Below the pieces are notes generated by a model that was not told the DNA's origin, did no database searches, and saw only the letters and a list, made by a program, of their open reading frames with translations. The position numbers were made by a program, and so were the translations under genes. A DNA stretch of 46,989 nucleotides from an uncultured Anaerolineae bacterium (GTDB lineage: Bacteria > Chloroflexota > Anaerolineae > JACIWP01), in assembly GCA_938049385.1 (NCBI GenBank), contig CALIBQ010000008.1, forward strand, positions 1 to 46,989. Direction: 5' to 3'. The number at the start of each line of letters is the position of its first letter. The first letter of the stretch is position 1. Below are positions 1-10,608 of this stretch, one piece after another.

Positions 1-69
1 GACCAGCTCAAGCAGACGTGATCGTTGTTCCCCGGTCAGCTCGACTGCGTACACCTTGGGCCTGGGCAT
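1..69 (-). CDS. Transposase N-terminus, IS630-like, cut by window edge
   Basis: Only the first 23 codons lie in the window. The translation starts MPRPKVYAVELTGEQRSRLL, which resembles the first helix of the winged helix-turn-helix domain of IS630-family transposases (family recognition from memory). The start is supported by a purine-rich GGAGGGAAGG ribosome site just upstream on the minus strand. No catalytic residues are visible, so it could equally be a stand-alone helix-turn-helix protein or a dead fragment. Confidence 0.5.
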   Translation of the reverse strand, partial: MPRPKVYAVELTGEQRSRLLELV

Positions 70-142
70 GATTCCTTCCCTCCACATGAATGTCATGGAG
101 AGAAGGATACCGTATGAAACCAACGTGGTCAAGTACTAGGAG

Positions 143-209
143 GTTCGCCGGCGGCTTCCAGCCGCCGGCTAAGGAAGCGAAGCCCCTGCGAGGCTTGGCA
201 CCGTAAGCC
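143..209 (+). repeat. Dispersed repeat A, copy 1 (contains a strong hairpin)
   Basis: This 67-nt block recurs in inverted orientation at 13827-13893 with roughly 85 percent identity by eye. It contains a perfect 10-bp hairpin with a 3-nt loop (147-156 with 160-169). No T-tract follows, so it is not an ordinary terminator. It sits between the transposase edge and the T-box operon promoter. No convincing reading frame crosses it. Confidence 0.75.
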
Positions 210-252
210 CGATGCTTCAACGCCAGGCGAAGTGCTTCGCGAAGCCCGCGCA

Positions 253-318
253 GGCTTCGCAGTCGTTGCCGCGGCTTCAGCCGCCAGGCCGCTTTTCCAC
301 AGATTGTATGTTTGGACT
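253..318 (+). repeat. Dispersed repeat B, copy 1 (upstream of the T-box operon promoter)
   Basis: This 66-nt block aligns without gaps to 13955-14020, with 58 of 66 identical by hand alignment; all eight differences are transitions. Weaker similarity continues to the -35 box (GGACT, 9 nt, CCCTC, then TTGACA). Both copies therefore end at the promoter of an operon governed by transcription attenuation. It may be a MITE-like element or a solo transposon end. Confidence 0.75.
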
Positions 319-343
319 CTCCCGACGCCCTCACTAGCGGCAG

Positions 344-372
344 TTGACACCCACCCCGCTTTGTGGTATATT
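344..372 (+). promoter_or_regulatory. Promoter of the alaX-ileS T-box operon
   Basis: TTGACA (344-349), a 17-nt spacer and TATATT (367-372) form a near-consensus sigma70-type promoter. Transcription would begin near 379, directly at the 5' end of the T-box leader. The -35 box lies 11 nt after a CCCTC motif shared with two other promoters in the window (14045 and 26751). Confidence 0.85.
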
Positions 373-378
373 ATTGTC

Positions 379-657
379 AAACTATATCCGAATGGCGATG
401 ATGGAAACGAGTAGGTGAGAAACGGCTCTGCAGAGAGCCCGGGCGAGGTGCGAGCTGGGTGGGCACGCCTCACCGAAAATCCTTCCGGAGCTGCCAGCCG
501 AACGGCACATACGTGCCTAGTAGACCTGGCCGGCCTCGTCAGCCGTTACCCTGGACGGGGATATGTTGGTATCCCACGGAGCGAGCGGTCTGCTAAGAGG
601 GGTGGTACCGCGGGAGTGTATTGTGCTCTCGTCCCCATGGGGGAAGAGAGCATTTTT
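379..657 (+). ncRNA. T-box riboswitch leader, isoleucine type
   Basis: The leader has a Stem I region with AGTA (413-416) and a CAGAGAG segment (431-437), and a probable specifier codon ATC (Ile) at 479-481. The hallmark T-box sequence GGTGGTACCGCGG is at 601-613. In the antiterminator, GCGGT (585-589) can pair with ACCGC (607-611), and the UGGU bulge (603-606) would bind an uncharged tRNA acceptor end. It finishes with an intrinsic terminator 20 nt before alaX. By family knowledge, uncharged tRNA-Ile would stabilise the antiterminator and switch on alaX-ileS. The specifier position is my reading of the fold and was not computed. Confidence 0.9.
624..657 (+). terminator. T-box-controlled intrinsic terminator
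   Basis: TGCTCTC (624-630) pairs with GAGAGCA (646-652), with an inner CCCC/GGGG stem, followed by five T residues (653-657). It is the off state of the T-box leader. Confidence 0.88.
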
Positions 658-676
658 GTTGATGGGGAAAGATACT

Positions 677-1396
677 ATGACCCAACTGCTGTATCAGACT
701 GACAGCTACTTGCGCATGTTCGCAGCGCAGGTTGCGGCCTCGGACGAGGGGGGTGTCGTGCTGGACCAGACCGCCTTTTACCCGGGCGGTGGAGGCCAGC
801 CGCACGATACCGGCCGGCTCTTCTGCCAGGACGGCCGGCAGTGGCTGGTGACGGGCATGGCGCGGCGCGACGGTGAGATATGGCACCTGCTCGCCGACGA
901 GACGCCCCCACCGCCGGCCGGCACGCCCGTGCGCGGCGAGATTGACTGGGAGCGGCGCTACCAACTCATGCGCACCCATACCGCCCTGCACATCCTGTGC
1001 GGCGTCATCTGGCGCGATTACGGCGTGCTGGTCACCGGCGGCAACATGGAGCCCCTGCGCGCCCGCATGGACTTCGAGTTCGAGAGTATGGAGAAATCCC
1101 TGGTACAGGAGATCGAGCGGGCCGTCAATCAGGAGGTCGCCGCCGAGCGTCCTATCCGCGTGCGCATCCTGCCGCGCGAGGAGGCCTTCCAGATACCGGA
1201 CCTGATACGCACCAAGATCAACCTGCTTCCGCCGGCCATCACCGAAGTGCGCGTTGTGGAAATCGTCGGGCTGGATATGCAGGCTGACGGCGGCACCCAT
1301 GTGGCCAACACGCGCGAGGTCGGCCCGATACGCGTCGTGGACTATATGTCCAAGGGCAAGAGCAACAAGCGCATGATCATCGCCTTAGAACCCTGA
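677..1396 (+). CDS. alaX: AlaX-type alanyl-tRNA editing protein
   Basis: This 239-aa stand-alone trans-editing domain is related to the AlaRS editing domain. Such proteins hydrolyse mischarged Ser- or Gly-tRNA-Ala in the cytoplasm. Visible motifs are GGGGQPHDTG near residue 40, HTALH (H101, H105) and DGGTH (D204, H208). AlaRS itself has Cys where D204 stands; from memory the QADGGTH form is seen in some AlaX proteins, so metal binding is probably kept. The ATG at 677 is chosen because GGGGAAAG lies at the right distance upstream; an in-frame ATG at 662 is possible. The gene is 40 nt upstream of ileS and under the same Ile T-box, an odd pairing of an Ala-editing factor with an Ile regulator. 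Confidence 0.88.
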   Translation: MTQLLYQTDSYLRMFAAQVAASDEGGVVLDQTAFYPGGGGQPHDTGRLFCQDGRQWLVTGMARRDGEIWHLLADETPPPPAGTPVRGEIDWERRYQLMRTHTALHILCGVIWRDYGVLVTGGNMEPLRARMDFEFESMEKSLVQEIERAVNQEVAAERPIRVRILPREEAFQIPDLIRTKINLLPPAITEVRVVEIVGLDMQADGGTHVANTREVGPIRVVDYMSKGKSNKRMIIALEP

Positions 1397-1436
1397 CAGC
1401 CCCTGACGGCTGGCATCGAGCTGGAGGAACGCAGAG

Positions 1437-4628
<3,192 letters not shown>

Positions 4629-4697
4629 ACATGATGCCTACGATGGGGCGGTGGGCCGGCCTGCCGCCCCATTCACCATTTTGAGGAGAGCCTGCAC

Positions 4698-5222
4698 GTG
4701 GAGATGCACGAAGCAAAGCCCCAAACGGCGGGCTGGCGGGGCTGGCTGTTCCTGCCGGCCCTGGCCCTGGTCTTCCTGGCCTTCGACCAGTTCACCAAGC
4801 ACCTGGTGGTGACCCATTTGGACCTGTACGAGACGCGTTTGCCGACGCCGGCGCTGGCGCACCTTTTCTCTTTCACTTACGTTACTAACACCGGCGCGGC
4901 CTTCGGCTTCTTTCAGAACGGCAGTGCTGTGCTGGTCATTGTGGCGGTGGTGGTCATCGCGGCCATCGCGCTCTACTTTCGGCATGTGCCCGGCGATGAA
5001 TGGCTGTTGAAGATCAGCCTGGCCATGCAGTTGGGCGGTGCCCTGGGCAACCTGCTGGACCGCGTGCGCCTGGGCTACGTGGTGGACTTCATGGACTTCC
5101 ACATGTGGCCGGTCTTCAACTTTGCCGACACCTTTATCGTGGTGGGCGTGGGTCTGCTGGCCTACCGCCTCCTGCTTCATCCGCGCGCCTGGTCCGCCGG
5201 CGCCGACGAATTTCCCATATAG
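4698..5222 (+). CDS. lspA: Signal peptidase II (prolipoprotein)
   Basis: This 174-aa inner-membrane aspartyl protease removes signal peptides from diacylglyceryl-modified prolipoproteins. Family motifs are FDQFTKHLVV (TM1 region), NTGAAFGFF, GGALGNLLDRV, VVDFMDF and FNFADTF. The catalytic aspartates should be D130 and D144. Four hydrophobic segments match the family. A GTG start at 4698 is preferred because GAGGAGAG lies 7-8 nt upstream; an ATG two codons later has poorer spacing. The gene lies between ileS and an RluA-family gene, the ileS-lspA-rluD order common in bacteria. The lipoprotein encoded at 7928-9217 is a plausible substrate. Confidence 0.95.
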   Translation: MEMHEAKPQTAGWRGWLFLPALALVFLAFDQFTKHLVVTHLDLYETRLPTPALAHLFSFTYVTNTGAAFGFFQNGSAVLVIVAVVVIAAIALYFRHVPGDEWLLKISLAMQLGGALGNLLDRVRLGYVVDFMDFHMWPVFNFADTFIVVGVGLLAYRLLLHPRAWSAGADEFPI

Positions 5223-5261
5223 CATGCCGGCGCCTCTGCGTACAGATCGGAACGTGCCCCT

Positions 5262-6236
5262 ATGATGGAGCGGGATTTGCCGTTCGATGAGGAGCGCACC
5301 TTCATCGTGCCGGCAGAAGCGGCCGGCATGCGCCTGGATAAATTCCTCGTCGGCCGATTGACCGACGTCTCGCGTGCCCGCATCCAGCAGTGGATCGAGG
5401 AAGGGCGCGTGACGCTGGACGGCCGGCCGGCGCGCCCCAGCACCCGGCTGGACCCCAATCAGTCCATCCGCGTCCTTATCCCGCCGCCGGAGGAAGTCCG
5501 CATTCTTCCCGAGCCGATCCCCCTCGACATCCTCTACGAGGACGATTATTTGCTGGTCATCAACAAGCCGGCCGGCATGGTCGTGCACCCGGCACCCGGC
5601 CACACCAGCGGTACCCTGGTCAATGCCCTGCTGGCGCGCTTCCCCGAATGGGCAGAGCTGGACTGGTGGGAGGGCGAGGAGGACGAGGATGAGGCCGGCG
5701 GGGATTTCCCCCGCCCGGGCATCGTGCATCGGTTGGATAAGGACACCTCCGGCCTGCTCATCGTGGCGAAATCGGCCGGCCCCCGCAGTGCCCTGCAGGA
5801 GCAGTTCCAGGCCCGCCAGGTGGAGAAGATTTATCTGGCGATGGTGCACGGTGTGCCATCGTCGCCGGCCGGCGTCATTGATGCGCCCATCGGGCGCGAC
5901 CCGCGCCAGCGCAAGCGCATGGCGGTCGTGCCGGAGGGCCGGCCTGCGGTCACTGCCTATCGCGTGCTGGAGCCGCTGGGCGAGCATGCCCTGCTGGAGG
6001 TCATGCCCAGGACCGGCCGCACCCATCAAATTCGCGTCCATCTGGCCTTCATTGGGCATCCGGTGGTGGGGGATGAGGTGTACGGACGGCGGCGGAGCCG
6101 GCTCTCCTGCCCGCGCCAGTTCCTGCACGCGGCGCGGCTTTCCTTCCGCCACCCGGTCACAGGCCGGCAGATGGAATTTGCCGCGCCCCTGCCTCCAGAC
6201 CTGCAGGCTGTGCTGGATGCGCTCCGAGCAAGATAA
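5262..6236 (+). CDS. RluA/RluD-family pseudouridine synthase
   Basis: This 324-aa enzyme converts uridine to pseudouridine in RNA. An N-terminal S4 RNA-binding domain (about residues 20-80, with MRLDKFLVGRL) precedes the catalytic domain. The catalytic motif is GIVHRLDKDTSGLLIVAK, with D159 the expected nucleophile. RTHQIRVHLAFIGHPVVGDEVYG marks the C-terminal part. The length and S4 domain fit RluD (large-subunit rRNA helix 69), but RluA-family substrates cannot be told apart by eye. The region between residues 125 and 148 is acidic (EGEEDEDEAGGD), a local insertion. No strong ribosome site precedes the ATG-ATG start; it lies 39 nt after lspA and is probably translated from the same transcript. 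Confidence 0.92.
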   Translation: MMERDLPFDEERTFIVPAEAAGMRLDKFLVGRLTDVSRARIQQWIEEGRVTLDGRPARPSTRLDPNQSIRVLIPPPEEVRILPEPIPLDILYEDDYLLVINKPAGMVVHPAPGHTSGTLVNALLARFPEWAELDWWEGEEDEDEAGGDFPRPGIVHRLDKDTSGLLIVAKSAGPRSALQEQFQARQVEKIYLAMVHGVPSSPAGVIDAPIGRDPRQRKRMAVVPEGRPAVTAYRVLEPLGEHALLEVMPRTGRTHQIRVHLAFIGHPVVGDEVYGRRRSRLSCPRQFLHAARLSFRHPVTGRQMEFAAPLPPDLQAVLDALRAR

Positions 6237-6240
6237 TAGG

Positions 6241-6252
6241 TGACAGTCATCT
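6241..6252. promoter_or_regulatory. Short motif TGACAGTCATCT upstream of murJ
   Basis: This 12-mer, containing the small palindrome TGACAGTCA, recurs exactly at 46303-46314 inside a 21-nt palindrome between the penicillin-binding protein and ftsH. Here it starts 63 nt upstream of the murJ -35 box. It could be an operator, but this rests on two occurrences. Confidence 0.25.
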
Positions 6253-6260
6253 CGCCGGCT

Positions 6261-6284
6261 CCCCTCCCTGCGTCCGGGGAGGGG
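6261..6284 (+). terminator. GC-rich hairpin after the RluA-family gene
   Basis: CCCCTCCC (6261-6268) pairs with GGGAGGGG (6277-6284). No T-tract follows directly, so termination is uncertain. It falls between the end of the ileS-lspA-RluA group and the murJ promoter, where a terminator would be expected. Confidence 0.45.
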
Positions 6285-6303
6285 CCGGGGGCTCCCCTCC
6301 TAT

Positions 6304-6331
6304 TTGCCCGGTGCGCGCGGCGGCATATAAT
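6304..6331 (+). promoter_or_regulatory. murJ promoter
   Basis: TTGCCC (6304-6309), a 16-nt spacer and a perfect TATAAT (6326-6331) predict a start near 6338. That is about 24 nt before the murJ ATG at 6362. Confidence 0.75.
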
Positions 6332-6361
6332 GGAGCCATCCAAACGTTGGAGCGCGGCGGG

Positions 6362-7924
6362 ATGGACAACGCGGAAGCCGACAAACGTCAGATCGTACGC
6401 GCGGCGGCGCTGGTGATGATGCTGTTCGTGCTCAGCCGGCTGTTGGGCATGCTGCGCGAGATCGTCATCGGACACCAGTTCGGCACCAGCGCCGCGCTGG
6501 ATGCCTATCTGGCGGCGTTCCGCTTGCCCGATCTGCTGTTCCAGCTTGTGGCCGGCGGCGCGCTCGGCTCCGCCTTTATCCCCACCTTCGCCGGCCTGCT
6601 GGCTCAGGGGCACCGGCGCGACGCCTGGCGCCTGGCCAGCGCCATCATCAACCTGCTCATGCTGTTGCTGACCATTTTATCGTTCCTCGCCAGCGTGCTG
6701 GCCGGCCCAATGGTGCGCCACATCATCGCCCCGGGCTTTACCCCCGCCCAGCAGGCCCTCACCGCGCACCTCATGCGGCTGATGCTCCTTTCGCCCATCA
6801 TCTTCGGCGTCAGCGGTGTATTGATGGGCATCCTCAACTCGCACCAGCATTTCCTGACGCCGGCCCTGGCGCCCTCATTATATAACCTGGCCATCATTGC
6901 CGGGGCGCTGTGGCTGTCTCCCTCCCGCGGGGTGGAAGGATTGGCCATTGGGGTGGTCGCCGGCTCGCTCCTCCATCTGCTGGTGCAGGTGCCGGCGCTG
7001 TGCCGGCTGGACGGGTTTTATGCCCCCCTCCTAGGGTGGAAAGACCCGAACGTGCGCGAGGTCGGCCGGCTGATGCTCCCCCGCACCATCGGCCTGGCGG
7101 CCGTGCAGGTCAACTTTCTGGTCAATACCATCCTGGCCTCGCGCCTGCCGGCAGGCTCCCTCTCGGCGCTGAACTACGCCTGGCTCATCATGCTCCTGCC
7201 GCAGGGCATTTTCGCCCAGGCAGTGGCGACCGCCGCTTTCCCAACCCTTTCCGCCCAGGCTGCGCGCGGGGAGATGTCCGCCTTCCGCTCGACGGTCAGC
7301 GCTACCCTGCGCGCCACGCTGTACCTAGCGGTGCCGGCCAGCATAGAGCTTATCCTCCTGCGCCGGCCGCTGGTGCAGGTACTGTTACAGCGCGGCGCCT
7401 TCGATGCCCACAGCACCGTCTGGGTCGCCAGCGCGCTGGCGTATTATGCGCTTGGCCTCGTGGGGCATTCGGCGGTGGAAATCCTCTCGCGCGCCTTTTA
7501 TTCCCTGCATGACACCCTGCGGCCGGTGGCGGTGGGGCTGGGGGCGATGGCGCTGAACATCGTCCTGAGCCTGGTGCTGGGCCGGCCGGCCGAGGCCGGC
7601 GGCATGGCCCACGCCGGCCTGGCGCTGGCCAATTCCATCGCCACCATCCTGGAGATGATCGTGTTGGTGGTGCTCCTGGCGCGGCGCGCCGAGGGTCTGC
7701 CCTGGGGGGAGCTGGGCGCTTCGTTCGGCCGCATCACCCTTTCCGCCGGCGCCATGGGCATCGTGCTCTGGAGCTTCCTGTACTATCTTGGTGAAAGCAG
7801 TGCCTGGTTGGTGGCCATGGGCGGCATTGCCCTCGGCGCGCTGATGTACCTGCTGGCCTCCCTGCTGGTGCGGGCGCCGGAGCCGCTCGGCATCTGGCAC
7901 ATGGTGGCCCGCCGGTCGGCGTAA
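6362..7924 (+). CDS. murJ: MurJ/MviN lipid II flippase
   Basis: This 520-aa polytopic membrane protein of the MOP superfamily translocates lipid II across the cytoplasmic membrane for peptidoglycan synthesis. The N-terminal region has SRLLGMLREIVIGHQFGTS and AYLAAFRLPDLLFQLVAGGA, typical of MviN/MurJ. About 13-14 hydrophobic segments follow. RAFYSLHDTLRPV, around residues 376-388, is another family marker. The upstream in-frame ATG at 6311 lies ahead of the -10 box, so the ATG at 6362 with GGAGCGCGGCGGG before it is the likely start. It is transcribed from its own promoter and converges on the minus-strand exporter operon, leaving only 3 nt between stop codons. Confidence 0.95.
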   Translation: MDNAEADKRQIVRAAALVMMLFVLSRLLGMLREIVIGHQFGTSAALDAYLAAFRLPDLLFQLVAGGALGSAFIPTFAGLLAQGHRRDAWRLASAIINLLMLLLTILSFLASVLAGPMVRHIIAPGFTPAQQALTAHLMRLMLLSPIIFGVSGVLMGILNSHQHFLTPALAPSLYNLAIIAGALWLSPSRGVEGLAIGVVAGSLLHLLVQVPALCRLDGFYAPLLGWKDPNVREVGRLMLPRTIGLAAVQVNFLVNTILASRLPAGSLSALNYAWLIMLLPQGIFAQAVATAAFPTLSAQAARGEMSAFRSTVSATLRATLYLAVPASIELILLRRPLVQVLLQRGAFDAHSTVWVASALAYYALGLVGHSAVEILSRAFYSLHDTLRPVAVGLGAMALNIVLSLVLGRPAEAGGMAHAGLALANSIATILEMIVLVVLLARRAEGLPWGELGASFGRITLSAGAMGIVLWSFLYYLGESSAWLVAMGGIALGALMYLLASLLVRAPEPLGIWHMVARRSA

Positions 7925-7927
7925 CCC

Positions 7928-9217
7928 CTACGGCAGGAGCTTCGCGTCCGCCGGCATCCCCGGCTTCAGTATACCTTCGGGATTTTCCAGCGCGATTTTG
8001 ACGGCAAAGACCATATTGACGCGCTCTTCTTTCGTTTGGACGTTGCGCGGGGTGAACTCCGCCTGGGATGCGATATAGGTTACCCGACCAGGAAAAACAC
8101 GACCCGGATAGGCGTCCACCCGCACCTCCGCCGGCTGTCCCAGGTACACGCGTCCCAGCTCGGCCCCCGGCACGTAAATGGTCAGGTACACATGGGCAAG
8201 GTCCGAGATGGTCATCAGGGCGGCGCCGGCGGCCGCGCTTTCCCCATCGTGGATCATCACCGAGGATATGATGCCGGCGATGGGCGCCCGCAGGATCAGT
8301 TTGTCGCGCTGAACCTCCAATGCCTCAACTGTGCGTTGCGCCAGCTCCACTTTGCGCTGTGCCAGCGCTACCTCTTGGGCGCGTGGGCCGGCGTTCAGCA
8401 GAGCCAGTTCCGCCCTTCGCGCCTCTACCTCCGCCTCTGCCAATCGGTAGCCCCATTCTGCCTGGTGGACGCTCGCATCGAGGGAGGCCGGCTGGGAGCG
8501 AATTTGCTGGAGCACCGCCAACGTCTGCCGCGCGCCGGCCAGCGCCTGCTCGGCCTGCTGGACCGCCAGGCGCGCCGCCTCCACCTGCAGGCGCAAGATT
8601 TCCTGGGTTGTTTTCTCGATATCTGAGCCGCCCCCTTTGGACGCCTCATAGCGGGCCTTTGCCTCCGAGAGGCGGGCACGTGCCGCATCTAAGCGAGCTT
8701 CCGCCAGGGCCACCTCGGACTGTGCGGCATGCACCTGCGCGTCCAGTTCCTGAGGGTCCTCCCGGAGCCTCTGGGCATCTTCCCAAGCTTGCTTGGCGCC
8801 GGCAGCTTTCGCCTCGGCCTGGGCCAGCTCCGCCCGCGCCTTTTCGACCTGATGAGGGCGGGCGCCGGCCAGGAGCTGTTCCAGCTCCGCTTGGGCCTTC
8901 TCCACTTCCGCCTGGGCCTGCCCGATCTGGGCGCGGATGAGCGCGTCGTCTAGGGTGATCAGCACTTCGCCCTGCTTCACGGCCTGGCCCTGCCGGCCGT
9001 ACACCTTCACCACCCGGCCGCCGATTTCGCTGGCGATGGTCACCTGCTCCGCCTCAATGGTGCCGGAGGCCTCGAAAGCGGCGGTATCATCCTGGCGCGG
9101 GCCGATGCCCAGGAATGACAGGACGCCGGCCTGTTGGGCTGGCCAGGATAGACAGCCGGCGGCCGCCAGCAGGATCAGCAGTGCCGCGAGAATGGTGCGG
9201 TAGCGGTTCCTGGACAT
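7928..9217 (-). CDS. HlyD-family membrane-fusion lipoprotein
   Basis: This 429-aa periplasmic-adaptor-type protein has an N-terminal signal ending in a lipobox LAAAGC (acylated C22), so it is probably a lipoprotein processed by LspA. Next come a biotinyl-lipoyl-like half-motif (IEAEQVTIASEIGGRVVKV), a long Ala/Glu/Gln-rich coiled coil (about residues 95-290), and the second half-motif and beta-barrel (LILRAPIAGIISSV, then PGAELGRVYLGQPAEV). It is the last gene of the exporter operon; its ATG overlaps the previous stop by 1 nt (TGATG). It is a paralogue of the upstream HlyD-like gene, with a similar PGMPADA tail. The substrate is unknown. Confidence 0.88.
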   Translation of the reverse strand: MSRNRYRTILAALLILLAAAGCLSWPAQQAGVLSFLGIGPRQDDTAAFEASGTIEAEQVTIASEIGGRVVKVYGRQGQAVKQGEVLITLDDALIRAQIGQAQAEVEKAQAELEQLLAGARPHQVEKARAELAQAEAKAAGAKQAWEDAQRLREDPQELDAQVHAAQSEVALAEARLDAARARLSEAKARYEASKGGGSDIEKTTQEILRLQVEAARLAVQQAEQALAGARQTLAVLQQIRSQPASLDASVHQAEWGYRLAEAEVEARRAELALLNAGPRAQEVALAQRKVELAQRTVEALEVQRDKLILRAPIAGIISSVMIHDGESAAAGAALMTISDLAHVYLTIYVPGAELGRVYLGQPAEVRVDAYPGRVFPGRVTYIASQAEFTPRNVQTKEERVNMVFAVKIALENPEGILKPGMPADAKLLP

Positions 9218-10608
9218 CAGCGCACCTCCTCCACGAAGATCCAGGCGTCGGCCGGCATGCCCGGCTTCAGGGCATGGTCGGGATTGGGGATTTCAATCTC
9301 CACGGCAAAGACCAGGCTGACCCGCTCCTCTTTCGTCTGGACGCTTTTGGGGGTGAACTCCGCTTCATCGGCGACCCGGCTGACGTGCCCCTCGAACTGC
9401 CGGCCGGGATAGGCATCCACCTCCACCCGCACCCGCTGGCCGGGCTTCACCCGGCCGATCTGCGGCTCCGGCACATATACCGTGAGGGTTACCTTGTCCA
9501 GGTTCGCGATGCGCAGGAGGCGGGCGCCCGGCGCAATCACCTCCCCCAGGCCGACACTGCGTTCGGTAACCAGGCCGGCGGCCGGCGCCCGCAGGGTCAT
9601 CTTCTCGCGCTGGGTCTGCAGAAGCTTCAGCGCCGCTTGGGCTTTGGACAGCTCCGCCTGGGCGACTGCGATGTCCTCGGCGCACGGGCCGGCTTTCAGG
9701 TCCTCGACGGCACGGCGCGCCGCCTCCGCCGCCGCCAGTGCCTGCTGGTAATTGGCCTCCGCGGCATGGACCTGCGCTTCTAACGTGATGGGGGTTTCCT
9801 TCTGGCGCTGGAGGTCAGCCAGGGTGCGCAGGGCGGCCTCATGGGCGCGCCGGGCCTCTTCCAGCGCGGCATAGGCCTGCCATGTGCGCTGGCTGGCCAG
9901 GTTCCACTGCTCGCGCGCCTGCTCCAAGTTCTGGGGCGGCGCCGGCACCTTCACCGGCGTCGGGCCGCCGGGCCCCGGCACGACCACTTCCACGCCCTCT
10001 TCCAGGCTCTTCACCAGGCGCTCGTACATGGCCTGCTCCACGTCCGCGGCCTGGGCCAGCAGGCCGGCGATCTGGACCTGAATCTCTGCGGCCGACGCCT
10101 TGGCACGGGCGCCGGCGAGCTGGACATCCACCTCGCGCGGCGCCTCCAGCACCGCCTTGGCATCCTGCCAGGCCTGATAGGCGGCCTGTGCCGCTAGCTC
10201 CGCCTGATGCCGATAGGCCTCGGCCTTGGCGATCAGTTCCGGCGGAAACGGCGCGCTAGCAAGGTCCACGCCGGCCTGCGCCAGCGCCACCGCCGCCTCC
10301 GCCTTGCGGATTTCCGCATCCACCAGGGCGGTATCCAGCTCCACCACCACCTGCCCTTGCTTCACCTCGTCCCCTTCGTCGGCATAGAGGGCCACCACCC
10401 GTCCGCCGACCTCGCTGGACACTCCCACCAGGGTAGCTTCGATGCTCCCCGACGCGAAGATGTAGGGGCCGGCCGCCGGCGCAGGGGCCAGCCCTAAGCG
10501 GGCAGAAATTTCAGAACGCGCCGCCGGCGTTCTCCAAAGATATATGCCGGCGGCCAGTACCAGCACCGCCAAAACTGCTCCGATAATGATGCGAGGGGTG
10601 CGCTTCAT
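9217..10608 (-). CDS. HlyD-family membrane-fusion protein, TM-anchored
   Basis: This 463-aa adaptor subunit has one N-terminal membrane helix (about residues 6-25: IIIGAVLAVLVLAAGIYLW) and no lipobox, unlike its downstream paralogue. The lipoyl-like half-motif SIEATLVGVSSEVGGRVV, a very long coiled coil interrupted by a Pro/Gly-rich stretch (VVVPGPGGPTPVKVPAPP), and the returning half-motif TLRAPAAGLVTERSVG follow. It overlaps the preceding ATPase by 4 nt (ATGA), so translation is coupled. It probably works with the ABC-2 permease and the two ATPases in this operon. YbhG-type adaptors are the nearest comparison. Confidence 0.87.
   Translation of the reverse strand: MKRTPRIIIGAVLAVLVLAAGIYLWRTPAARSEISARLGLAPAPAAGPYIFASGSIEATLVGVSSEVGGRVVALYADEGDEVKQGQVVVELDTALVDAEIRKAEAAVALAQAGVDLASAPFPPELIAKAEAYRHQAELAAQAAYQAWQDAKAVLEAPREVDVQLAGARAKASAAEIQVQIAGLLAQAADVEQAMYERLVKSLEEGVEVVVPGPGGPTPVKVPAPPQNLEQAREQWNLASQRTWQAYAALEEARRAHEAALRTLADLQRQKETPITLEAQVHAAEANYQQALAAAEAARRAVEDLKAGPCAEDIAVAQAELSKAQAALKLLQTQREKMTLRAPAAGLVTERSVGLGEVIAPGARLLRIANLDKVTLTVYVPEPQIGRVKPGQRVRVEVDAYPGRQFEGHVSRVADEAEFTPKSVQTKEERVSLVFAVEIEIPNPDHALKPGMPADAWIFVEEVR

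Noticed and set aside
147-169. The perfect hairpin in repeat A as an intrinsic terminator
   Set aside because: No T-tract follows in either copy, and the hairpin occurs in both orientations as part of a dispersed repeat.
415-702. A 95-codon plus-strand frame across the leader region
   Set aside because: It runs through the T-box RNA and its terminator. The RNA motifs explain the region and the peptide has no recognisable feature.
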